NCBI RefSeq assembly: GCF_008831285.2
Contig: NC_045146.1
Location: 22,709,703-22,773,702, forward strand
Origin: Nymphaea colorata
Lineage: Eukaryota > Streptophyta > Magnoliopsida > Nymphaeales > Nymphaeaceae
Reading direction: 5' to 3'
Length of the DNA: 64,000 nucleotides
The notes beneath the pieces were generated by a model, which worked only from the letters and a program-made list of their open reading frames with translations, was not told the origin of the DNA and did no database searches. This document shows, in pieces, positions 1-11,300 of the stretch. Within the stretch, counting starts at the first letter, position 1. Each line of letters opens with the position of its first letter. The translations under genes and the position numbers were made by a program.

Positions 1-518
1 TTTATATTTATACTGGACTTATGTTAATTTCGTTACTGAATTTCCTGTAATAGAAACAATATGCAAAAAAGGCATGTGAAATGTAATAGGAATTGCATCA
101 GCAAAATATTGTCAGTATTGGTATATTTGAGCCCAAAATGAATTGCTTATGTGAAACATAAGACGTAACAAGGTGCCCTTGTTTTATTTTTCTCTAAAAG
201 CAAGAAGATACCTCGTTCCTTGTTCTATTTTGTCACATGTTAAGTCTATTCTCAGCTTCTAGCATCGTTTATTTGTTATATATTCAAAAGGATGTTGATC
301 TTCATACGAGCAAGGATTTTTATTATTGAATTACACTTTTTCTTGTGCCTTGCAAGCTGTTAATCAATGACCTATATTTGAAAGCTTTTCTGTAGGCCAT
401 AAGCTTCAAAATGATGATTCCTTTCTTCCATTTTCTGCCTTTGCATAATCTTCTGGTGTTTTAACGAAAGGTTATCAGTCATAAATTGGCATAATAGCTA
501 ATGCTTTGTATTTGTCAG
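1..518 (+). other. Intron upstream of the RD19-like protease exons
   Basis: AT-rich sequence with no coding stretch. It ends in a 3' splice acceptor (tttgtcag, AG at 517-518) directly before the first protease exon. I read it as an intron at least 518 bases long; the catalytic-Cys part of the gene lies to the left of the window. Confidence 0.75.
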
Positions 519-1159
519 TGTGATCCATCGGAAGCATCATCTTGTGATGCTGGGTGCAATGGTGGACTTATGACTAATGCCTTCCAGTATGCAATTAAAG
601 CTGGTGGGCTTGAGAGAGAGGAGGACTACCCATACACTGGAACCGATCATGGCACTTGCAAATTTGACAAGAATAAGATTGCTGCGTCAGTCTCCAACTT
701 TAGCGTTGTTTCCGTTGACGAAGATCAAATTGCTGCAAATCTTGTAAAGAATGGCCCATTAGCTAGTAAGCAATCAAAGGCACCTTTATTTGTTTATCCA
801 TGTATTTTTTAATCTGTTGGCGTGCATGTCAATTGACGAAGGAGGTACTGACTTGACAATGATATCGTTGGATTCCCATTGTGGCAGTTGGGATCAATGC
901 TGTTTTCATGCAGACCTATGTTGGAGGAGTTTCATGCCCCTACATCTGCAGCAGACGATTGGACCATGGGGTGCTTCTTGTAGGATATGGATCTGAAGGC
1001 TACGCTCCTATCCGGCTTAAACCGAAGCCTTTCTGGATCATTAAGAACTCATGGGGAGAAGGATGGGGAGAGAAAGGATACTACAAGATCTGCAGGGGTC
1101 GCAATGTTTGTGGCGTGGACTCTATGGTTTCTACGGTTGCTGCCATTCAGGCCAATTAG
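519..1159 (+). CDS. RD19: RD19-like papain-family cysteine protease (3' exons, partial)
   Basis: C-terminal half of a C1A (papain-fold) cysteine protease of the plant RD19/cathepsin F-like group; these enzymes enter the secretory route and act in the vacuole. Exons are 519-765 and 888-1159 (stop TAG 1157-1159). The donor GTAAG at 766 and the acceptor AG at 886-887 join in phase 1 to give [16 protein letters not shown], as in the family. Visible motifs are [15 protein letters not shown], the catalytic His in [11 protein letters not shown] and the catalytic Asn in IIKNSWGE. Cysteines typical of the group ([24 protein letters not shown]) are present. The catalytic Cys, propeptide and signal peptide would be encoded left of the window. 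The C-terminus ends soon after the [10 protein letters not shown] motif, so there is no granulin extension. The assignment to RD19 rather than a close paralog is by resemblance only. Confidence 0.9.
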
Positions 1160-4010
1160 AATTATTACGGATTGTTATTCCGTTAAAAACCCAACTGCTT
1201 TATCTGCTTGGTGTAAATAACATGTGTAACTCCGTATCTCTATTTTCATCCAAGAACACCATTTGTTTGCTAGATGAAGGGAGTCCCCTCGTGGATGGTC
1301 TACTTGTTCTGAGACTTAAAAGACTTTGAACAGTTTAGTTATTTTCTTGGAAAGGTATCAGGAAATGTAACCAAATCTTGGTTGCAGTTCAGTGGAATTT
1401 AAAGATCGTCTGTTCTGCTATATTGTCTTGCTGCTTCTATTTTCTTGTGATTTTACGTTGCACAGTTCATGTTGGCTCGCCAAGAAAAGTCTCATGGTTG
1501 CATCGTTGATTTTGATGGAGATTGAAATACCTACCAGGCCATCATCTGCTCTACCATCTTGAATCACGGATTGTGTATAAGAAGTTGGAGATTCTTGTTG
1601 CATGATATCGTTAATGACTTGGAAAGGGTCCAAAGGGATATCTGAATATCTATATGGTCCAACAGATCGAGGGTTTTTGCAGTATTTAGCCACTGTTCGA
1701 TCTTTGATGGCAGTATTATAGGCAATGACAGGTGCTCTTTGCTTTCTGCGTAATCTTGTGTCTCTTGAAAAAGTTTCTGTGCTGGTTACTGAGTAGTCTT
1801 GAGAAAGCAATGCTTTGATGTGGGTTCAATGCTCAAAGCTGCCTGATATGCAAGGGGTGCTTCCAAACGACTTCTTAGATTTGCGTTTTTGTTAATCTGA
1901 AGCACATTCTTAATCGAACGGGAGTTGATTTGAAGCCGAGCAAAGGTTCTTGTTACCGATTATGGTCCGACCTCTAAAGCATTTCGCTGTTTCAAATCTG
2001 ATTCATGTACAATCCTATATAAAATACTATTCGGAATAACTATGCGTCTATAGTTAAGGAGGGATTCGTGAAAGAGACGAAAATGAAAAAAAAAAAAAAA
2101 GGAGAGATAAATGAGAAAAGGTTGACAGAAGAGTAGAACACTTCCCCAGAACGGACGCAAGCTTTGGCTTCTCGGATTCTCTTTCTTTCTTTTGTTTTTT
2201 TTTTTTTTGGGTAGACCTAAATAACTTGAAATTTCAAGGGAAAACATATAAGCCTGCGTACACGGATCAGGATCAGTAATGAACAAGTGTCCGAAAAAGG
2301 TCGGCATCAGGCGTCCAGAGCTGGGAAGCCCACCGCCATATCGTATCGGCCCATCGCCGTGATGATATCCGAATCGGAAAATCAGTTTGGGACCATGCCG
2401 TTTTTTCTGTAAACGATACCCTTACATTTATTTTGAAATGATTTATTTTAATTAGTTTTAAGACTGCCAAAAAAGGAAAAATCGATATGGGTCGACTCAT
2501 ATTCGTGAATATACCGATAAGAGAAAGAAAGAAAGGGACGTTGCAACTAGATGGCGTGTTGGATTAGATCTTTCTTCCTGCAACTCACAGGTTTCTTGGT
2601 CCATTTGATTGCCTTAAAAGAAACTTACTAAAATTCTATTTCAAGTGGAAACAAAACGTGTTTTGAGTGGAAAAAAAAAAATCCGGGAATACTTTCACTT
2701 TCCTTTTGCTTTTATTTGGGTTTAGGGCGACCGTAGAGGCCTTAGGGATGTATCTTTTTGATGCGTTTAGGTTTACAACTAAGTATGGGCATCAGGCTCG
2801 CTTGACCCATAAGGAGTTGGGCTCGGGCCAGCCCGGCACCAAAAACATAAAACCCAACTTGAAATTAAAATATATATATATTTTTAACATACAATTATAA
2901 TAAAATAGTATAATTATACATAAAAATCAATAAAAATAATACTAAAAGCATTGTACGAGCCGAATCGAGCTTAATTGGGCCCACCCAAGCAGGCCTTCGG
3001 TATCCGACCCTACTGCTGCCCTCCCCTCCCTTTTAAGTGTTTGTTTATCATGAAAAAAAAATATCCTTTTGTAGCTTTCGTTGAGGTTAGGCCAAGAATT
3101 GTGACCTTATAACTAAAACGTGCCTACTTTTGAAATTAGACATGTTTGGCTTTTAGGAGTTTGGATCAAACTTTATTTATCGGGTCCACATTTTCCCGAC
3201 CGAAATGACTTCAAACCTTAGTTCGGCGATTCACTTTCGACCTAGTTCAGACTTTGGTTCAGATTCGGATCTTTTTTGTTTCACGGATTCATATTCAGAT
3301 CTGATTTGATGTGGCCGGGATCCGACCCGTTCTCCCCTGTCTATTCCCTTCTAGGAGAATTATATTTTAGAGAACTTACGCTTTAAGAACTCATACATTT
3401 CCCCTACTTCTGGAGCAGCGGTGCCTGAGACTTTAAATAAATTATAGTCTAATGAGTTCTGGATAAGCTGTGACCAAAATAATTGGAGGATTTTCTTTTA
3501 ACCGGCCTGGTTTCTGGATTTCGTATTTCTTTCATAGGGCCATCTTTTGCTTCTGTTTCAAAAAGAGGGTCTCATGTTGCTGAATAGCACGATACCACCA
3601 TGTTTTATTGAGAAATGAGAAATGCCACGCTGGTAAATTTAAAGATGAAAGAAACCGTTTTTTTTTTTCGTCTTGTAAATATGCTTTTACAAAAAATTGA
3701 AATTGAATGGTCTATAATTATATTGAAAATATACTTTCCACTTTCTAGGAATTCAATCATGGAAATCACATTTGTAAGATTAGTTTTTAGTCGGACGGCA
3801 ATAACAAATTTCGTCACAATATATTTGGCAGCATGCAACTTTGGTAATGCCTCAAATTGGAAAATGTAACGACTTGACGTGTGGAATTAAGGTTAAAATG
3901 TTGGACTTCACAAGAGAACCGCTGAATAATTTCTTTCTGAGGCGGAGAGCAGGCCCATTGAAAGATGACATGAACGGTTACGCGGGAGTCCACAGCACAG
4001 AGAGACGGAA
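1160..4010. other. Intergenic region between the protease and the CPP1-like gene
   Basis: The first few hundred bases are presumably protease 3'UTR. A possible minus-strand exon lies at 1531-1810 (separate entry). A poly-A tract lies near 2085-2100 and a poly-T tract near 2190-2207. From about 2770 to 3340 there is degenerate sequence with repeated phrases such as gggctcgggccagcccgg and ttcggattcggatc, resembling common old plant repeats. No gene was recognised. Confidence 0.6.
1531..1810 (-). other. Possible orphan exon, unrecognised protein
   Basis: About 91 codons are open on the minus strand and end at a good donor (CTGGTAG|gtatttc, donor GT at 1530-1529). The reading is polar and coding-like (for example RRKQRAPVIAYN, AKYCKNPRSVGPYRYSD, DPFQVINDIMQQ) and does not look like a shadow of another gene. 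A stop lies just upstream in frame, so the exon would need an acceptor near 1810 (a weak one, CAAAG). Downstream exons would have to lie in or beyond the protease 3' end, which makes an intact gene unlikely. A decayed or captured gene fragment fits better. I do not recognise the family. Confidence 0.25.
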
Positions 4011-4033
4011 GAGAGAGAGAGAGAGAGAGAGAG
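4011..4033. repeat. (GA)n microsatellite abutting the CPP1-like start codon
   Basis: An uninterrupted GA run ends directly at the ATG of the CPP1-like gene, so it is probably within its 5'UTR. GA/CT runs in 5'UTRs are common in plants. Confidence 0.85.
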
Positions 4034-7000
4034 ATGGAGGTGACCGCCGGTGCGGTGTTCTCCCTGGGCGTGGTGGGGCCCGTGAACCACGGTCGCTGCC
4101 GCTGGGAAGCTGGCGGCGCTGCTTTCTCACCGCCTCCCTCTAGAGCGCGCCACCCGGCCGCCGAAGCCACGAGCTCAGGGAGGATCCTTCGGTGGGCCGT
4201 CTTCCCGAGCCGCCGCGGGCGGTTCCTCCCACCTCTGAGTTCGGGGAGCTCGAATTCTCGGGCTGAGGACCCCGTCCCTCCCTCCGAGATGTCGGTGGAG
4301 AGCGCCCTCAAGCTACTGGGTGTTGCGGAAGGTGCCTCCTTCGATGACATCCTCAGGGCCAAGAACTCCATCATTGCTTCCTGTAAGGATGATCAGAAGC
4401 TCAAATCACAGGTCCCCATTTCAATACTTTCGTGCTTTTCCAATCATATTGGTATCGAAAGTATTTGGTCGCTCGTCATTTTGCTCCTTCGATTACAACG
4501 AAGTTGGGGACCGTAAAAAAAAAAGACCAACATAATAGTTGATATTAGAATTTAAGTGAATTTTTGTTTGGCCCTTTTGTTGGTTTGATTCTTATGCACG
4601 ATATTGTTTTCCTGCGTTGTTGAGTTCATTTGGATTCAATGAGAGTTTATGATCTGTGTAGAAGTTTCATGTGTCCTTTTGCATAATTAGGAAGAATTTT
4701 GTTCATGTTTTTCTTGGTTCTACATTTTGCCCATGTACTTCCTTTTTTCCCTATTTTGGGGTTTATTGCTTTCGTTCGTTCTGATGTCAAGCGCGCTTCT
4801 CTTGACAATTTTTTCTTCTTTCCAACATGTACGATTGCAGGAAATGTTTCTATAGACATGAGAAGAGTGCCTCTTAATTGTGTACGGAAAATGGTATTGC
4901 TGATATGTGTTATGTAAGCATATTCTGGTTTGACTTCTTTAGAAATGGATGATATATTTATGTTTTTACGTTATCTGGGCATCTACCAGCTGACGTCAAG
5001 GCTTCCCAACTTTCTAATTTTAGTTTATTGTTTTCTTATTTGTTCCGGTTAGTTTAGCTGTTTAGGTCTATCTATATGCATACATGTTTTATTTATTTAT
5101 TATCCTATTTTTCAAATGTTCCTCCAGCATTTTGATACTCTTGATAAACGGTAATGGTCTTTCGTTTTTACCTTAGATTGTACAGGGAAGCTGTCTATCA
5201 GTTTTCCTCATTTTCCCTCCAATCCAATCCCGCACCCGACCTCCCACTCACCCCTCTCACTGAGTACTGCCTTAACACATTTTTTTTCACTTGTGTTCAA
5301 GTTTCCACTATGAGTCTTTCTACACGAATGATAATTATCTGGTATATCAGATCCATTGCTTCCGTGTAGTTTTCTGCTTATCACACACCCCCTTACTTCA
5401 ACTTTACAAGGGCAGTTTTAACTTTAATTGCTTGGTAGTCGCACAGGAATTTGTTCCCTTGTGGAGAGGTCAATGATGGGAGTTGAATGAAGTATGTTAG
5501 GTGGTCAAAATCTCCAAACGTTGAATTTCTCTACTATTCTCCTTTAGAATAGAAGAAACACCAGTAAACAAACTGGCCAGCTCCTTGACTTGCTATATGG
5601 AATAAGATTTCTTTAAGTTAAATATTTGACAAAATATAACTGAAACGTTGTGGCATAGCCCGTGTATAAAGTGATTGGCTGGTTTTGGCGTATCCACTGA
5701 CCTCCAAGTGATATCCTGATTTTGTAGGCCTTGCTTTTTTATTCTGTTAACCTGCATCTTTGAACTTAAAGAAGTATAAAGCATAAACAGAAGCTAAGAA
5801 GCCTTTGGAACTGCTATAAAGAAAGGATCATGCCCATTAGACTGAATTATTTTGCTTTCTTTGTTTTTTGTAGTTTTCTTTTCCTTCTATTTGCCAATTC
5901 TTGACTTTTTCATTGTAAAAATAGAAAAAAGGCTTTTGTCAGGATCTTGTCATTCAACTTACTTACGTCTTGCTCTCTCTGGAGCCAAGTTGTTCACTGT
6001 TACCCATTATTGCATATTTTAGGTTGTGGTGATGCTGTTTTCGTAAGTTTAACCAAAGCGAACTATTTTAATTTCCCATGTTTCTTATTGAAATTTGCTA
6101 TAATTTAGCGGTAATTGAACATCTGAATGTTTGGAAATTCCCATTAGAAAATCATCCATTCTCTATAGAATCTTGAGAACCTCATTAGAGCATTTCAGTT
6201 GTCAATTTTGAATTTCCACATGAATCGTTCTCTTAATATTGAGCAATAAATTGCTCATGCTTGTCTGGGTCATTTAACTTTTGAGTACTTTTGATTTCTC
6301 TGTAATATCCACAAAATCTTTCACACATTGGATTGTTCCATAGAAGCACTTGACTTCTGTCCTGTTATCTATATTACATGGATGTGGCTGCGGATGTAAG
6401 TATTTGGCAGTTTATGGAACTTACAGCGTGACTTTTATATAAGGAGACACAGTGCAGGAGTGAAATTGTAGAATCTGTGTGGCATAGCTTATTAGACATA
6501 CAGGATATATAGCCTTCATCCCTCCACGTTTTACTAACACTCGTAGTGTTTGGGAGGAGGGAAGGGGTGTATGCATGTACAATGCAGTTAAAAACTTAAA
6601 ACTAGCAGCTGTATGTTTTGAAGATATCTGAAAATAGTAATGTGCTAGGTCAGTTTCAATTTCTAAAGTGTTTTGACATGTCAAATATTGTGGCATTCTT
6701 ATTGAAATAATAAATACCATGATTTTATCATGTTACTTGTTCTTTTTCTGCATTTTCTGAAAAATTGAGTAATTTTATATACATTTTTATTTGTTAGTTT
6801 TGGGTAATCCATTGTGTTAGCACATGACTTTGCAATTTCTCAGAAGGGTATCAGATACCACTGAAGCCTAAATTTGACTTTGCTGCATGTTAGACTTGGC
6901 TTTTGCCACATTAGTTGTTGTATTTCATCCCAATGCTTCTGTAACTAAACAGAATTTTCTGGTCTTTTGAGTAATAGCTTACAAGCCGTCTTGCGCTAAA

Positions 7001-7938
7001 TTATGTTGGCTTGCCCATCAACAGGTAGAGGCTGCATATGACATGCTTCTTATGGAAAGTCTGACACAGCGTAGGGCTGGCAAGGTTGTGAACAGCAACA
7101 TACGTTATGCTGATGTGAGAACTGTCAGTAGATCAGGGCCTAATACCTTGCCTGGATGGTTGAAGAGTATACCACTTTCAGTTGATGTCCCTCCTGCAAC
7201 AAGCATTAGGATCCAGGCAGGGGTTTATGGAGCTTTGATGATTTCTGCATATATCAATGGAGTGTCTTCCCCTGGAGTACCATATGCTGGAGCTGATGTT
7301 CCTGGTTTCATATTAGCTACTGGATTTGGAGCTTCACTGATATTCTTGACAAAGAAGAATGTTGGTCTTGGTGAGTATTTTAATGTGGTCATTTATATAT
7401 CAGCATGTTGCCCCTGTGCTTGGCATGGTTTTGACTAAAACAAGTTGGCAGCTTCTGTGGTTGATGGAAGTTGAGGAACCATCTGCTGGCAAAACTAATA
7501 ATGAGAGCTGGGTTATTCCAGTCCAAGGATGATTGTTTTATTGCATGTCAAGATAGGGTGATAGACAGAAATGTGAAGGCCAGCCGTCCATGAAGTCTTG
7601 GCCTTTGTTGTGCTTTGGATGGGTGAATTGGTCATTTTTTTGAAGTTTTACTACAATTATCATTACTTGAGATTCCCTCCAAGAATTAGTAATGAAGCTG
7701 AAATTCTTTTTTTTGAATGCATACTTCTCCAAGTGATTCAAACCAATCTTTGCTTCTTGCAGGAAAGGCTGCTGTACTGACCGTTGGGGGCCTTGCTGCG
7801 GGAGCAGCAGTGGGATCAGTTGTTGAGCAATGGTTGCAAGTTGAGATAGTTCCCTTGCTAGGCATTCACTCACCTGCTGCTCTTATTAGTGAATTCATTC
7901 TTCTTTCACAATTCTTGGTCTCTCTGTACTTGAGTTAG
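4034..7938 (+). CDS. CPP1: Plastid J-like membrane protein, CPP1/CDF1-like (DUF3353)
   Basis: Complete gene: exons 4034-4411, 7025-7370 and 7763-7938 (stop TAG 7936-7938), 299 codons. Phases join cleanly: phase 0 gives LKSQ-VEAAYDMLL and phase 1 gives NVGLG-KAAVLTV. Residues 1 to about 80 are Ser/Arg/Pro-rich, like a plastid transit peptide. Residues about 86-140 form a J-like domain (ALKLLGV, then VEAAYDMLLMESLTQRR) without the HPD of true DnaJ. After it come hydrophobic segments (VPGFILATGFGASLIFL, VLTVGGLAAGAAVGSVVEQW, LISEFILLSQFLVSLYL). Known family members are envelope or thylakoid proteins; Arabidopsis CPP1/CDF1 stabilises protochlorophyllide oxidoreductase. The start follows a GA tract and gives a sensible transit peptide. 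Intron 1 is 2.6 kb and its donor is the weak GTCCCC. Which paralog of the small family this is remains uncertain. Confidence 0.9.
4412..7024 (+). other. Intron 1 of the CPP1-like gene
   Basis: 2,613-base AT-rich intron with no coding stretch. The donor is CAG|GTCCCC and the acceptor is CAACAG|GTAGAG. Placement rests on protein continuity across the junction rather than on donor strength. No transposon was recognised inside. Confidence 0.75.
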
Positions 7939-8022
7939 ATCCTGAAACAGAGACGTTGTGGTTCATCCTGTCCTATAATATGCTATTACAATTTTATTTA
8001 GCATCTGAACCACTACTGCGCT

Positions 8023-8372
8023 TCACTTGCCTATGCATCTCTGGCTATTAAATTGTGTAAAGAGAATACGAGCCTGTATCATCTTGGGAACTGCTGTGTA
8101 CATATTTGGATCACCTTTCTCTAATAGTTCTTTCAACACTTCTTCAAGCACAAAATCATGATGTATGGCACAGGTCAAGCGCCAATTTTTTGGTTCAAGT
8201 CTTTCATATGGCCTTTCTAGCATTTCTTCCTTTTTCTCAGGAGTTGATCCAAACAATGGGATCGCACCTGGATGCTGCTGAGCTTCTGGCACCTGCATGC
8301 TGCTGAGCTTCTTCTGCAGGAATGCTTGTAGGCCTTCACTGTCTTTTTGTTCAGTAACGTCTGTCAGAAGAT
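8023..8372 (-). other. Coding-like fragment, unrecognised, antisense 3' of the CPP1-like gene
   Basis: About 110 codons are open on the minus strand and rich in Glu/Lys. Readable stretches are EGLQAFLQKKLSSMQVPE, KKEEMLERPYERLEPKNW and VLEEVLKELLEKGDPNMY. A possible acceptor (ACATCAG or CTGACAG) lies near 8350-8375 at its 5' side, and the frame ends at a stop near 8023. It begins only about 85 bases past the stop of the CPP1-like gene and is convergent with it. No partner exon was found between 8.4 and 11.5 kb. A 24-base unit (AGCTCAGCAGCAT...) is duplicated in tandem within it. It may be the last exon of a gene with distant upstream exons, or a captured or decayed fragment. Confidence 0.35.
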
Positions 8373-11300
8373 GGTGCTGATGTAAAGTAAGTTTCGGGTC
8401 TCAAAACTGCTCGAATCTAGGTTTCAGAAGAAACTAGACGGGGGGAAAAGGAAGGAAAATTTTCTCCCCTCTCGAGTTACCACAACGGCCATGCATGGTG
8501 ATGGGATTGCTGCCTACATATATACTGGCCATTTTTCTAGCTCCTCTTCTTCAATACCAGTTGCCCGGGGGGGGTTGAAAATGACTGATTTTTTCTTAAA
8601 ATGTGTTTTGACGAGTTTTTCTTCTTCAAATTTTTTGCAACATCCGCCCATAAGGAGAGGAGCTGCAGATAATTTTTAATGTGTGCATCTTTTTACATTT
8701 TTCTTTAGTAATTTCTCATCCACGTATTGCCTAGTTTTTTTTTCCACTTTTATATTTCGTGTATATTTTGTTTTCTTTATTTGCCATCTGCCCTCACAGC
8801 AATCAAGTTTCAGTTCTATTGAGAGCTACCCTTTTTGAAAGTTGAAGTTGGTTTGAAGATGGGCACAGTGCACTTAGATGGCTGGCCTTCTTATTTTGGG
8901 ATATTAGCCTTTTTATTCACCGAGAAGGCACTTCCCTTACCATGATTGCGATAACTGTAGCACCAGATTATTGATTTTACAAATGGTTAGTACAAATAAA
9001 AACACTTCACGGGGTATATATGGTGAATTTCACTTGTAAGGTCTGGATGATGTTTGACATTGTTTAAATAAAAGCACTGGATGATATTTCACGTTGCTAA
9101 GGCAGTGAACGACCCTGTGTATGGTGAGCAATAATGAAGTGCAATGCTTTAATAAAGAAGGGAAAAAGAAGAAGAAGAAGAAGAAGAAAGAGATGGTATC
9201 TTACTTTCTACAATCTCATTCACATAGTTCCTTGGAAATCGAAGCAGTGTCGATGTGGTTTCCCTGCCGTTGAAGTTTACAAAGCACAAACCATAAAGCG
9301 TGGCGTCGTGGGAAGCAATGCAGTTGCTAGGGAGGCAGTCAGAACTTCCAGTTTGATGGGTGTCATCTCCTTATGCATGTCATCTCCTTATGCATCAAGG
9401 CTAAGCAAGGTCTGGTTGGAAACAACTCCAAATCTACAAAAGAAATCTTATTGAATCAAACATGGAATCCGATTCCTTTTTCTTTCCTTGGGTATTGGAA
9501 TTTTCTGACCTTTCTGCTTGCAGGCCTCAGTTAAGTTCAGTAATTCTTCATTTTCTTTTTTGCAGTTCCTTTCATATTTTCAGTTCTTTCCTCTTTACTT
9601 CAGCATCGTAAATTCGCATTGGGTGTTGAAATTTTTTACCATTTTTTCTGCTTGGAATGCTTAATTAAGTTCCGGTACTTTTTCTTTTTTGCCTTTTTGC
9701 AGTCCATTTCTAGCTTTTGTTCTCTTCATGTTCTGCAGTTTTTGACATGAGCGAGCTAGTTTAGGTCTTCTATCATTCCACTTTTTTCGCCTCCCTTTTC
9801 AACTTTTTATAAGAGGCCTATGAAAGTTCAGTCCTAATTGGTCTCACTTTATGATGGCAGAGCCGACCAATCAATCTGTGATCCTCAGTCGCTCTGATTT
9901 TGATAAGTTAGAACTCATTAATTTGTGATATCCAATGAAGTAACGCCTGAAAAAGTAGAAGAAGAAGAGGCTACTGCCTAGCTGCAAAAGAGATGGGCCA
10001 AGTTAGCCACTTGCATATGAACATTAATTCTCGGGCGCTCGTGGTTGGATGAGAACAGCTAGACGGCTGATGATGATCACGTCAGAATGAAGAAGCTACA
10101 GAAAGGTGCACTGACAAGTCAAAACTTCTGTTTGAGCCGTTTATATTCACAACAAATTTTATGTATGTCGGGTTCAACTCTTCTTTTTCTTTGTTCCTTG
10201 CTCCATATCACCTCCTTCTTTTCGTGTTTTCTTTTCACAGCCATCGTCTTCACCTTAAAATTGGTAGATTCCAATGTTTCACATAGTGCTTATTGATGAA
10301 GATGATCAAAACCATATTCTCTATTATATACTGCTAAGGGAGAAGTGAAGGGAGTATTGTTAGAATATGTTTCTCGACCTGAATATGTCATGGACAATAT
10401 GGATGTTCCGTGCTATTTGAGGGATAGGCCACAAAAGTGATCAATATGGTTGGGCCTGACTGTCATTTCATAGTTATGAGAAGATTTATTCATGTGTAGA
10501 TGTCAATAGGTCATTTTCGAATCTATGACAGGTTGAAGATGAAATTTGACAAATTGATATAAAATGGTAGTAGTCCCATAGGCTATATGGTTATAAGAAT
10601 CTACTTTCTTAACCACCTCCCCCCCCCCCAACCAAAAAAAAAAAAAAAAAAAAGTCGAACAGAAAGAGCACTCTCATGTATAGGCTGAGAAAGATCATAC
10701 CTCAAGATCTCTTCAAGCGTGAAACTAAGTATGCTTCCATATTGTGTTCTCTTCAATTGATTCAGTGATTTAGCATGAGCATGTACAGTTTGAGAAATTA
10801 ATCCCTACAACTACCTGGGTCAGGGCAGTGTACTGTGTGGCTGATATTGAACACAACTCTAATATCATTGTAAGTTCAGCAACTACAGTTAACTAACTGG
10901 TGCAGCCATGCATAACCCATGAATACTTGTAATACATCATCTTATTTCACCGTGGATAATGTATTTCAAGTATATGCATTCCATTCTAAGAGGAGATGAG
11001 AATCTCCTAATAGGCTAATCTACGAGGTTGTACCTAGAGGGTCCTGGAAGTTTACCTTGCTTGACAAACTTATAAGATGAGAATATAGAGCAATAGCATC
11101 AAATTAACATGTTAAGGATTAATAAATGGAGATCAATTAGCAGTAATTACTGATCAGGAAAAGGACTTTGACTGGAATCTTAGCACCATTAGGAAGGGAA
11201 TGCCAGAGCAGGCACTACAACGACAATGAATTTTTGTGATGGCTACTGAAAGTCAGGTTAGCTGTTGAAAAAGGTTTTGTCTGAAGGGCCCATTCCAGAG

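Noticed and set aside
1625-1645. tccaaagggatatc resembles the start of miR393
   Set aside because: Only the first dozen bases agree and there is no hairpin; it lies in the orphan exon-like segment.
2119-2142. ttgacagaagagtagaacac resembles the miR156/157 start
   Set aside because: The second half does not match and no star sequence or hairpin partner is visible in the next 150 bases.
3814-4374. 186-codon minus-strand frame
   Set aside because: Antisense shadow of CPP1-like exon 1 and its promoter.
9134-9454. 106-codon plus-strand frame with an Arg run
   Set aside because: The Arg run is an (AAG)n repeat, the rest has no family, and a 17-base direct repeat (gtcatctccttatgcat) lies within; probably chance.
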